Below, piece by piece: positions 1 to 6,418 of a stretch of 15,796 nt of DNA. Source of the stretch: JBGOUV01 sp041477815 (lineage in GTDB: Bacteria; Acidobacteriota; Terriglobia; Bryobacterales; JACQDG01); NCBI GenBank assembly GCA_041477815.1, contig JBGOUV010000132.1, positions 1-15,796 on the forward strand, read 5' to 3'. Position numbers and translations under genes: made by a program. Every line of letters begins with the position of its first letter. The stretch's first letter is position 1. The notes under the pieces were generated by a model. That model was not told the origin of the DNA. It worked only from the letters and a program-made list of their open reading frames with translations, and made no database searches.

Positions 1-2304
1 CCCATGCAATACCTCACCTTCGAGGCCGTGATTCCCCCGGGCAACTACGGGGCCGGCCCCATGATGGTCTGGGATGCCGGAGCGTTCGAGCCTGAAGGCG
101 CGCTCTCCGCCGCCGAGCAAGTCCAGCGAGGAGAGCTGAAGTTTCGTCTCCACGGATGCAAGCTCCGCGGCGGCTTTGTATTAGTGAAGACCAAGAGCGA
201 GAAGGAGTGGCTCCTGCTCAAGCACCAGGACGAGTGGGCCGACCCCAACTTCGACATCGAGCGCCTGAACCGCTCGACGCTCACCACCCGCACCCTGGAG
301 GAAATCGACGGCGGCGAGCCCCCACCGCCCGACGCCCCCATGCCCCGGCGGATCGAGCCGATGCTGGCCACACTCACCGACGCCCCCTTCTCCGATCCGA
401 ACTGGCTGTTCGAGTTGAAGTGGGACGGCATGCGCGCCATGACTCGCCTCGACCAAGGCCAGTGGGAGCTGTGGTCGCGGACCGGCCGCGACGCCCGCGC
501 CCAGTTCCCCGAGTTGGACGTTCTGCCCGAACTGGTGGGCCCGAGCCAAGTCTTGCTCGACGGCGAGATTGTAGTCCTCAACTCCGACGGCCGCGCCGAC
601 TTCGAGCGCATGCAAAGCCGCATGCACACGGCCCATCCGTCGCCCGCTTTGCTCGAATCCAATCCCATCACCTATTACCTATTCGATATTCTCTACTGCG
701 ACGGCCTGGACCTGCGTCACGTGCCGCTGGCCCAGCGCAAGGAGTTCCTCCGCCAGGTGGTGGCGTGGCGGCCTCCCCTGCGCTACTCCGACCACGTCCT
801 GGAGCACGGCCGCGAGCTCTACGAGCTGGCCCAGCAGCGCGAGATCGAAGGCATCGTTGGCAAGCGCCTGGACAGCCACTACGTCTCCACCCGCAGCCAG
901 GACTGGCTGAAGCTCAAGATCACCCGCGAGGTGGACGCTGTCATCGGCGGCTACACCGCGGCCCGCGGCGGACAGCGCTTCGGAGCGCTCCTGGCCGGCC
1001 TCTACGACAACGGCCGCCTGTGCTTTGTCGGCGGCGTGGGTACTGGCTACACCCAAGAAACCCAGGAGCGCATCTGGGCGGAACTGGACGCCCGCCGCAC
1101 CTACCAGTGCCCCTTCGCCGAGTACCCCAAGACTAAGGAGCAGTCGTTTTGGGTCCGGCCGGAGCTGGTGGCCCGCATCAAGTACGGCGAGTGGACCCAC
1201 GAAACCCGCCTGCGCGCGCCGGTCTTTCTGGGCCTGCGCCCGGACCTGGACCCGCGCTCCTGCCGCCTGGAAATCGAGCGCGCCGCTCCCGCGCCGCCTC
1301 CGCAGTCGCGCCCCGTCTCCGCGGTGCCGGTCCTGCGCTCCTGGACCGAGGTCGAGGCGGAACTGGAATCCGGTCGCGCCGCCAACGTCGTCGTATCGGT
1401 CGAGGACCGCGAGTTTCGGCTTACCAACCTGAACAAGGTGTACTACCCCCAGCACGCCTTTACCAAGCGCCGCGTCCTAGCCTATTACTATAGGGTGGCC
1501 GACTACATCCTCCCGTTTCTCCGCAACCGCCCCATGGTCCTGCGCCGCACCCCCGACGGCATCACCGGCAATCAATTCTTCCAAAAGGACGCCGGCGACG
1601 ACCTCCAACCCTGGATCGACACGGTCCAGATCCCCTCCGACCGCCGCAAAGACACCAACTACTTCCTGTGCAACGACCTCGCCGCCCTGCTGTTCCTGAC
1701 CAACCTGGGTTGCATCGAGCATAACCCGTGGGCGTCGAGCGTCGGCTCCCTGGATCGCCCCGACTACCTGTTCTTCGATCTCGACCCGGTGGAAGGCACG
1801 GTGTACGACACCGTAGTCGAGGTAGCCGCCGGCATCCAGCAACTTCTGCTCCGAGTAAACCTCCAGGCCTTCCTGAAGATCTCCGGCGCCACCGGCTTCC
1901 ACATGTGGGTCCCGGTCGAGCCGATTTACAGCTTCGAGCACGTCCGCACCTTCACCGAGATCGTAGCCCGCGTCATAGCCGCCCGCATGCCCGCCCAGGT
2001 CACGCTCGAGCGCAGCGTCGGCAAGCGCGACCAGGGCAAGGTATATATTGACTATTCCCAAAACGGCCAAGGCCGGCCGCTAACGGTGGTCTACAGCGCC
2101 CGCCCCTTCCCCGGCGCCCCAGCCTCGGCCCCGGTCAGCGCCGAGGAACTCCGGCCCGGCTTGAATCCGGCGGACTTTACGATTCTAACTTTGCCTGAGC
2201 GCCTGCAGCAGGTCGGTGACCTGTGGAAGGACTTCTGGGCGTCGCGGCAGCGGCTGGAGCCGGCGCTGGAGCGGCTGGGAGCGGAGCTGGCGGGTTCGGG
2301 CTGA
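1..2304 (+). CDS. ligD: ATP-dependent DNA ligase D (LigD), 5'-truncated by window edge
   Basis: Multidomain enzyme of bacterial non-homologous end joining: it trims, fills and seals double-strand breaks, normally recruited by Ku. The frame is open to base 1 (codon 1 is Pro, then Met-Gln-Tyr), and residues 1-85, counted from the ATG at 4, match the end of a 3'-phosphoesterase domain (FEAVIPPGNYGAGP), so the true start lies upstream. The ligase domain follows: motif I KWDG with the adenylated Lys139, LDGE at 185-188, EGIVGK at 282-287, motif V WLKLK ending at Lys305, then an OB fold to about 415. The last 300 residues are the primase-type polymerase domain: metal-binding Asp592 and Asp594 in FFDLDP, SGATGFH at 627-633, and Asp683 in IDYSQN. 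Domain order PE-LIG-POL is the Pseudomonas-type arrangement. No Ku gene is in the window. Catalytic residues look intact. Confidence 0.96.
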   Translation, partial: PMQYLTFEAVIPPGNYGAGPMMVWDAGAFEPEGALSAAEQVQRGELKFRLHGCKLRGGFVLVKTKSEKEWLLLKHQDEWADPNFDIERLNRSTLTTRTLEEIDGGEPPPPDAPMPRRIEPMLATLTDAPFSDPNWLFELKWDGMRAMTRLDQGQWELWSRTGRDARAQFPELDVLPELVGPSQVLLDGEIVVLNSDGRADFERMQSRMHTAHPSPALLESNPITYYLFDILYCDGLDLRHVPLAQRKEFLRQVVAWRPPLRYSDHVLEHGRELYELAQQREIEGIVGKRLDSHYVSTRSQDWLKLKITREVDAVIGGYTAARGGQRFGALLAGLYDNGRLCFVGGVGTGYTQETQERIWAELDARRTYQCPFAEYPKTKEQSFWVRPELVARIKYGEWTHETRLRAPVFLGLRPDLDPRSCRLEIERAAPAPPPQSRPVSAVPVLRSWTEVEAELESGRAANVVVSVEDREFRLTNLNKVYYPQHAFTKRRVLAYYYRVADYILPFLRNRPMVLRRTPDGITGNQFFQKDAGDDLQPWIDTVQIPSDRRKDTNYFLCNDLAALLFLTNLGCIEHNPWASSVGSLDRPDYLFFDLDPVEGTVYDTVVEVAAGIQQLLLRVNLQAFLKISGATGFHMWVPVEPIYSFEHVRTFTEIVARVIAARMPAQVTLERSVGKRDQGKVYIDYSQNGQGRPLTVVYSARPFPGAPASAPVSAEELRPGLNPADFTILTLPERLQQVGDLWKDFWASRQRLEPALERLGAELAGSG

Positions 2305-2306
2305 GG

Positions 2307-2642
2307 TCAGCCCGACACTTCGAGAAAGGATGTTCTATTGTCGTGGTGGAAGGCGAGGAGGTCGGGGTGGAGACGGCGGAGGGCTGCTTCTATGGCCTCG
2401 GTAGAGCAGTTCCCAAGGCCGATCCAGATGACCTTGGGCGGGTGGCCATCTTGCGCGCTGCGGTGGCGGAAGTCTGAGTCCTTGGTGACGATGACAAAGT
2501 CATGCCGGGCGGCGTAGTCCCAGATCTGCTCGTCTGGTGCACTCTTCATGTCTGCGTCCCGAACGCGGACTGACTCGGGCCACAGATCGGCGAGCCGCCG
2601 AACCAGCCGGTAGTCCACGTTCTGGTCGAACAGAAGTTTCAC
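2307..2642 (-). CDS. DUF5615 PIN-like toxin of a DUF433/DUF5615 TA pair
   Basis: A 111-residue protein of the DUF5615 (Mut7-C-like, PIN-related) family, a predicted metal-dependent ribonuclease acting as the toxin of a type II pair. It begins MKLLFDQN with Asp6 in the first acidic position. It then shows Asp37 in APDEQIW and Asp55/Asp57 in VTKDSDF, the acidic residues expected of the fold. The start codon is GTG, and its first bases overlap the stop of the upstream antitoxin (GTGA, 2639-2642), so translation is probably coupled. Its stop lies 2 nt from the stop of convergent ligD, leaving no room for a terminator between them. Family assignment is firm. Toxicity and RNase activity are inferred from the family and the pairing. 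Confidence 0.85.
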   Translation of the reverse strand: MKLLFDQNVDYRLVRRLADLWPESVRVRDADMKSAPDEQIWDYAARHDFVIVTKDSDFRHRSAQDGHPPKVIWIGLGNCSTEAIEAALRRLHPDLLAFHHDNRTSFLEVSG

Positions 2643-2890
2643 GCGTGCAGCGTGACGAAGCGACGCTCGCGGCTCGCGGCGAAGGCCAGGCAGGCCTGGA
2701 TGTCATCAGCAGTGAGGTCGGGGAAGCCTTCCAGGATCTCTTCCTGGGACATGCCGGAGGCGAGGTAGTCCAGGACATCATAGACCGTGATACGCATCCC
2801 ACGGATGCAGGGCTTTCCCCCCATCTTGCCAGGTTCCATCGTAAGAAACTGTTTGTAGTCCACTTCTCGTCTCGTTCCTGTCCCGGACAT
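2639..2890 (-). CDS. DUF433 family antitoxin
   Basis: An 83-residue DUF433 protein. The diagnostic part is MGGKPCIRGMRITVYDVLDYLASGMSQEE, matching the family pattern GGKPvIrGtRI followed by a helix-turn-helix-like segment and a D-LT-DDI-A motif (PDLTADDIQACLAFA). DUF433 proteins sit immediately upstream of DUF5615 toxins and are taken to be their antitoxins and autoregulators. The ATG at 2890 gives the usual length and begins MSGTGTRREVDYKQ. There is no Shine-Dalgarno sequence before it. Instead a promoter -10 box ends 6 nt upstream, suggesting a leaderless transcript. It overlaps the toxin gene by 4 nt. Confidence 0.85.
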   Translation of the reverse strand: MSGTGTRREVDYKQFLTMEPGKMGGKPCIRGMRITVYDVLDYLASGMSQEEILEGFPDLTADDIQACLAFAASRERRFVTLHA

Positions 2891-2896
2891 ACCGGG

Positions 2897-2925
2897 AGCT
2901 TAGCGGATGCCTCGTACCTTGTCAA
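2897..2925 (-). promoter_or_regulatory. Promoter of the DUF433/DUF5615 operon, probably leaderless
   Basis: On the minus strand, TTGACA (2920-2925) is followed by 17 nt and TAAGCT (2897-2902), then 6 nt and the antitoxin ATG. A start about 7 nt after the -10 box would fall on the A of the ATG, so the mRNA would have no leader, in line with the lack of a ribosome binding site. Confidence 0.55.
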
Positions 2926-2935
2926 GAGGCTCTTG
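2923..2935. promoter_or_regulatory. Perfect palindrome over the -35 box, candidate operator
   Basis: CAAGAG-G-CTCTTG is a perfect 6+1+6 palindrome overlapping the -35 hexamer of the DUF433/DUF5615 promoter. Type II antitoxins commonly repress their own operons by binding such sites. The site is visible; its role is inferred. Confidence 0.4.
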
Positions 2936-3078
2936 TGAGTTAGATCGGAAGCCTTCTGATTTAACAATAGCACGGAGTAGCGCCTCCGGGCGAAAGGTCC
3001 ATTGAAAACAAAGGAGATAGAAGCAAAAAGAGGTGTGACCGGAAAATACGCAAACGCCCGAATCCCCGCGCCAGAGCC

Positions 3079-4353
3079 TCAACGGGAAGCGGGGACCAGC
3101 GCCAGGAAGCGCTCTTCCGCGCGGATGGACTCCAGGTAGGGCAGGCGGCGGGCGAGGTCCCAATCGTGGAAGCCTTTTTGGACGGCGGCTTCCCAGGCGG
3201 TGAGGGCCTCTTCGGTATGTCCCTGGGCGGCGTGGAAGCAGGCGACGTAGAAGAGGGGGAGCGGGGCTTCGGGGGTTAGGGAAAGGGCGGTATCGAGCTC
3301 CTGCCGGACCTGGGGGTATTGGGCCTGACTAAGATAGAGCTCGGCTATGCCGAGGTGGGGAAGGAAGCTGTCGGGCATCAGGGTGAGGGCGCGCTGGAGG
3401 GCGGCGCCGGCCTCGGAGAGGCGACCGGCCAGCAGAAGACCGCCGGCAAGCTGGACGTAGGCCGAGCCTAGTTCGGGAGCGAAGCGGAGGGCTTCCTCGG
3501 CGTGCTCGCGGATCTGGTCAGGGTCGGGGGGCTGGCGATGGGCGTAGATCCACGACAGCGTGAGGTGGGTCCACGGATCGTGGGGGCGGATCTGGAGAGA
3601 CTTTTGGGCGGTACCGAGGGCGTCGTCCCAGTGGCCCTGGCAGGCGCCGAAGATGGCCAGGGCCAGTTGGGTTTCGGGCAGGTCAGGGGCGACTTGCAGG
3701 GCTCGTTCCACCGCCAGGCCGGCTTGATCGAGGCGGGCGGGGTCGGAGCGGAGGTACCGGTAGTGATAGGCATGAGCCTGCGCGAGCAAGGCGTAGGCGG
3801 CGGCGTGGTTGGGGTCGAGCTCCAGGGCTTTGGTCAGCATCTGGAGCGAAAGGTCGAAGGAGAAAGCGGCGAGATGCGCGCGGCCTCGCAGATAGTAGTC
3901 ATAGGCTTCAGGGATCGGCCGCTCCTGCGACTCGGACCAGACCGTGGCCCCGGTAGTGCTGTCGAGGAGCTGGACGCTGAGGCGCCCGCGGCCGGCCTCG
4001 CGCTGAACGCTCCCCTGGAGGAGCAGGTCGGCGCCGAGCTGACGGGCGGCGTCGCGAGGATCGCGGGTGGCGCGGGGGAGGTGGGAGAGGACGGAAAGGT
4101 TCTGCAGGAGGGCGATACGGGCCGCCGTCTCGTCGGTCATGGCATCGGCGAAGTAGGCCGTGTCACGGCTGCCGCCGGCATTTTCGAAAGGGAATACCAC
4201 AACCGTGCGGCGAGGTTGGACGCGGGGCGGGGGGGCCGGTTGGGAACGCAGGGAGCGGAGGCCCCAGACGGCGGCCGCCCCCAGCAGCAGTATGACGAGT
4301 ACCGCCAGCGGGAGGATCCAGCGGGGCAGACGCGGCTGGACGGGGCTGGGCAT
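3079..4353 (-). CDS. Membrane-anchored TolB-like/TPR protein
   Basis: A 424-residue protein with one N-terminal membrane segment (about 13-31, ILPLAVLVILLLGAAAVWG), a Pro-rich linker, a TolB/FlgO-like alpha-beta domain (about 50-143) and a TPR superhelix (about 150-405). The middle domain reads TVVVFPFENAGG, then YFADAMTDETAARI, GADLLLQGSVQ and TGATVWSES. This domain is often fused to Ser/Thr kinases, adenylate cyclases or winged-helix regulators, but here no kinase or DNA-binding domain is present, so it is more likely a protein-interaction scaffold facing the periplasm. It starts 12 bp after the SelA-like gene and is probably co-transcribed with it. The start ATG lacks a clear SD, but it places the charged N-terminus directly before the membrane segment. 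Substrate and partner are unknown. Confidence 0.8.
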   Translation of the reverse strand: MPSPVQPRLPRWILPLAVLVILLLGAAAVWGLRSLRSQPAPPPRVQPRRTVVVFPFENAGGSRDTAYFADAMTDETAARIALLQNLSVLSHLPRATRDPRDAARQLGADLLLQGSVQREAGRGRLSVQLLDSTTGATVWSESQERPIPEAYDYYLRGRAHLAAFSFDLSLQMLTKALELDPNHAAAYALLAQAHAYHYRYLRSDPARLDQAGLAVERALQVAPDLPETQLALAIFGACQGHWDDALGTAQKSLQIRPHDPWTHLTLSWIYAHRQPPDPDQIREHAEEALRFAPELGSAYVQLAGGLLLAGRLSEAGAALQRALTLMPDSFLPHLGIAELYLSQAQYPQVRQELDTALSLTPEAPLPLFYVACFHAAQGHTEEALTAWEAAVQKGFHDWDLARRLPYLESIRAEERFLALVPASR

Positions 4354-4365
4354 GTGGCCCCGCCG

Positions 4366-5556
4366 TTATCCTGCCCGGAAGACTTCCTTCATGCGGCGGA
4401 CCACCTGCCTCTCGTCACCGGGCTCGCCCAGAAAGAAAACGAAGACCACGCCCTGAGGCTTGTTGCGGAGCAGGGCGATGCGGGGCTCGCCCGCCAGCAA
4501 CTGCCGCTCGCATTCGTCGCCCGTGATGCCGAGCTTCTGCTCGTCCCACTGCACGACGATCTGCTGCGCGCGGCGACTCTTCTCGTAGGGGGCCAGCGTG
4601 ATATCGAGGCCGCGGATCTTCTTCAACTCGCGCACCGCGTATTCGGCTTGCTCGCGGTTCTGCTTGCTGATCGCCTCGAAGTCGAGTTTCGAGTATTTCT
4701 CGGCGGCGAGCCAGACGCCGATCATCTCCTCGCGGCCGACCTTCATGGGCCGGCCCAGGGCGTCCTCGTTCGGGCTGGAGTTGAGCAGAGCCGCCTGGAT
4801 CAGGTCCCGCCGCCCGGCCAGGATACCCGAGCATTGCGGGCCGCGCATGTGCTTGCCGCCGGAGATGCAGATCAGGTCCACGCCCAGGGCCGCCAGCTTT
4901 TGCAGGTTGTCCCAGGGCGGCAGCAGGTTCGCCGCATCCACCATCACCGGGAATCCGGCCTGTTTACCGGCGGCCAGGCAATAGGCAAGTGACACGCCGG
5001 ACTCGTCGTCCGCCCGCCCGAAGGCGCCGAGATGGTAGAGCATCGCCGTACGCTCGCTGATGGCGGCCTGGAGCTGGTCCTTGGTCTCCACCTCCACCAG
5101 CTTCACCCCGGTATTGCGGATGGCGTGATCGAAGTTGTTGCGATGCCTCTTCTGGATAATCACTTCGGATTTCATGCCGGTCAGATCCGGCAACCGGCGC
5201 ACGCGCTCCTCATCCGTGCCGGTAAGGGCCGCGCACGTGCCCAGCGTAATCGCGCCGGCGGCGCCCGTAGTAACCATGGCCGCCTCGCTGCCGATGAGCT
5301 TGGAAAGCCGCTCGCCGATCTTTTCCTGCAACTCTGCGAGGAACACGAAGCTCTGTGAGGCCTCGGCCATGGCCGCATGCAGTTCGGGCCATTCCTTGGA
5401 GGCGCCGACCACGGTCCACGCGCCCTTGCAGTTGATCACCGGGCGCACGCCCAACTCTTCATAGATGCCGCGAGGCCGCCTGGTGGCTGCCGGCAGCTTG
5501 GAAAAGGGCCACCAGCCCAGCAGTCCGTGCAGAAGTCCGCGCCGCGTCGTATTCAT
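4366..5556 (-). CDS. SelA-like PLP-dependent enzyme with a Tat-type leader
   Basis: A fold-type I PLP enzyme of the SelA/DgaE-like group (selenocysteine synthase and D-glucosaminate-6-phosphate ammonia-lyase relatives), 396 aa from this start. Visible landmarks are GVRPVINCKGAWTVVGAS (36-53), an SEAAMVTTGAAGA loop at 90-102 for the phosphate, Asp207 in VMVDAAN to hold the pyridine nitrogen, and Lys235 in ISGGKHMRGPQ as the Schiff-base lysine. It starts MNTTRRGLLHGLLGWW, resembling a twin-arginine export signal followed by a short hydrophobic stretch. A longer in-frame reading from 5766 would cover the divergent antitoxin gene and adds unrelated sequence, so the ATG at 5556 is preferred. It is the first gene of a unit with the TPR protein. 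True SelA is unlikely, given the leader and the lack of tRNA-Sec or selB nearby. The substrate cannot be told; a lyase or ammonia-lyase role is possible. Confidence 0.85.
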   Translation of the reverse strand: MNTTRRGLLHGLLGWWPFSKLPAATRRPRGIYEELGVRPVINCKGAWTVVGASKEWPELHAAMAEASQSFVFLAELQEKIGERLSKLIGSEAAMVTTGAAGAITLGTCAALTGTDEERVRRLPDLTGMKSEVIIQKRHRNNFDHAIRNTGVKLVEVETKDQLQAAISERTAMLYHLGAFGRADDESGVSLAYCLAAGKQAGFPVMVDAANLLPPWDNLQKLAALGVDLICISGGKHMRGPQCSGILAGRRDLIQAALLNSSPNEDALGRPMKVGREEMIGVWLAAEKYSKLDFEAISKQNREQAEYAVRELKKIRGLDITLAPYEKSRRAQQIVVQWDEQKLGITGDECERQLLAGEPRIALLRNKPQGVVFVFFLGEPGDERQVVRRMKEVFRAG

Positions 5557-5595
5557 GCCGCACATGGTAGCACGGGTGCCCGGGCCTGAGTCCTG

Positions 5596-5636
5596 TTGAC
5601 CCCATGACCCCGTGGGGGCATAATAGAAGCAGGAGG
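5596..5636 (+). promoter_or_regulatory. Promoter, spacer inverted repeat and RBS of the fitA-vapC operon
   Basis: TTGACC (5596-5601), 17 nt, then CATAAT (5619-5624) forms a good vegetative-type promoter. The spacer holds CCCCA (5600-5604) and TGGGG (5613-5617), a possible autoregulator site. A strong Shine-Dalgarno AGGAGG lies at 5631-5636, 7 nt before the ATG at 5644. The 87-bp gap is shared with the divergent SelA-like gene, for which I see no convincing promoter. Confidence 0.6.
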
Positions 5637-5643
5637 GCTCAAG

Positions 5644-5886
5644 ATGGCCGACTTGAAGATCCGTAAGCTCCCCGACTGGGTGGTGGCCGTGCATAAGTCG
5701 CGGGCCAAGCATGCCGGACGAAGCCTGGAGGAACAGCTCCGGGTCCTCTTGACGGAAGAGGCGCAAGGGCCCCAGGAGGATTTGCGGCGAGAGATTAGCG
5801 CCTTCCGCAAGCGGATGGGCCGGAAGTACGGAAGGCTATCGGATAGCGTGACCGGTATCCGCAAGGATCGTGAGGCTCGCGGGTGA
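5644..5886 (+). CDS. vapB: FitA/VapB-type ribbon-helix-helix antitoxin
   Basis: An 80-residue antitoxin of the FitA (Arc-like RHH) group. MADLKIRKLPDWVVAVHKSRAKHAGRSLEEQLRVLLTEE gives the short beta-strand (LKIRKLP) followed by two helices, with the typical RA..-GRSLEEQLR segment. This part dimerises and binds operator DNA. The basic C-terminal part (from about 42) would wrap the toxin and block its active site. It has a strong RBS and its own promoter. Its stop codon overlaps the toxin GTG start by 4 nt. Function is inferred from family and pairing. Confidence 0.88.
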   Translation: MADLKIRKLPDWVVAVHKSRAKHAGRSLEEQLRVLLTEEAQGPQEDLRREISAFRKRMGRKYGRLSDSVTGIRKDREARG

Positions 5887-6302
5887 CGGTGGTCGACGCC
5901 AGCGTGGCAGTGAAGTGGTTCTTTCCCGAACCGGGTGCGGAAGCATCCCGGGAGCTGCTGTCGAGCGGCGAAGGGCTGGCGGGACCGGCCCTCCTCCGCG
6001 TAGAGGTCACCGCGGCCATCACACGAAAGGTTCGCCTGCACGAGATTCAAGCCGCCGAAGCCAAGCGGGCCATCGGGTTATGGTTCCGCGCTATCGCTGA
6101 TGGTGTAGTGGCTCTGATGCCGGACGAAGTGGACCTGCCGAAAGCCGTAGAACTGGCCCTCCAAGTGAGGCATCCGTTACAGGACTGTCTGTACCTGGCC
6201 CTCGCCGAGCGACTCGGAACCTTCCTGGTCACGGCGGATCCGAAGTTTGCCGGCCGAGCCTCTGCGGTTTACTCGAAGGTCCATTTGGTGCCGGCGGAGT
6301 GA
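5883..6302 (+). CDS. vapC: VapC PIN-domain ribonuclease toxin
   Basis: A 139-residue PIN-domain toxin, the usual size for VapC, expected to cleave RNA with bound Mg2+ or Mn2+. The acidic set is visible: Asp5 in VVDASVAVKWFF, Glu41 in LLRVEVTAAI, Asp101 in HPLQDCLYLALAE and Asp119 in LVTADPKF. The start is GTG within a GTGA overlap with the antitoxin stop, implying coupled translation. The sequence appears complete, with no missing catalytic residue. The target RNA is unknown. The gene converges on the TPR lipoprotein gene, with a hairpin-forming repeat in the 116-bp gap. Confidence 0.92.
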   Translation: MTVVDASVAVKWFFPEPGAEASRELLSSGEGLAGPALLRVEVTAAITRKVRLHEIQAAEAKRAIGLWFRAIADGVVALMPDEVDLPKAVELALQVRHPLQDCLYLALAERLGTFLVTADPKFAGRASAVYSKVHLVPAE

Positions 6303-6333
6303 CTGTGTGAGCCAGTTGAATGAAATGCCGGTC

Positions 6334-6395
6334 TCACGCCAAGACGCCCGGGACGCCAAGAAAACCCTATTTGCTTTCTTTGCGCGTTGGCGCGA
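6334..6395. repeat. Dispersed ACGCCAAG-type hairpin repeat
   Basis: TCACGCCAAGACGC (6334-6347) and GCGCGTTGGCGCGA (6382-6395) are imperfect inverted copies (11 of 14 positions pair). The gap contains a further ACGCCAAGAAAA and a TTTCTTTGCG that can extend the stem. This resembles a widespread family of non-coding dispersed repeats I know from many bacterial genomes (ACGCCAAGACGCCAAG... with its complement). It lies between two convergent genes, where it could also act as a bidirectional terminator. The short readings through it are not genes. Confidence 0.6.
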
Positions 6396-6418
6396 AATGT
6401 CCCGGCTGGCAGCCAAAC

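Noticed and set aside
156..1136. Plus-strand open frame of 326 codons inside ligD
   Set aside because: It is an out-of-frame Arg/Pro-rich shadow of the ligase domain, whose own frame has all catalytic motifs.
2926..3078. Gap between the DUF433 promoter and the TPR gene stop
   Set aside because: No open frame with family features and no clear terminator hairpin with a T-run. I see nothing to annotate beyond the palindrome at its left edge.
3502..4992. Long plus-strand open frame of 496 codons
   Set aside because: It runs antisense across both the TPR gene and the SelA-like gene, with low-complexity Gly/Val/Arg-rich content typical of GC-rich shadows. Both sense proteins have clear family motifs.
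5557..5766. N-terminal extension of the SelA-like gene to an ATG at 5766
   Set aside because: It would lie antisense over the FitA antitoxin and its promoter and bury the RR leader. The added 70 residues fit no family.
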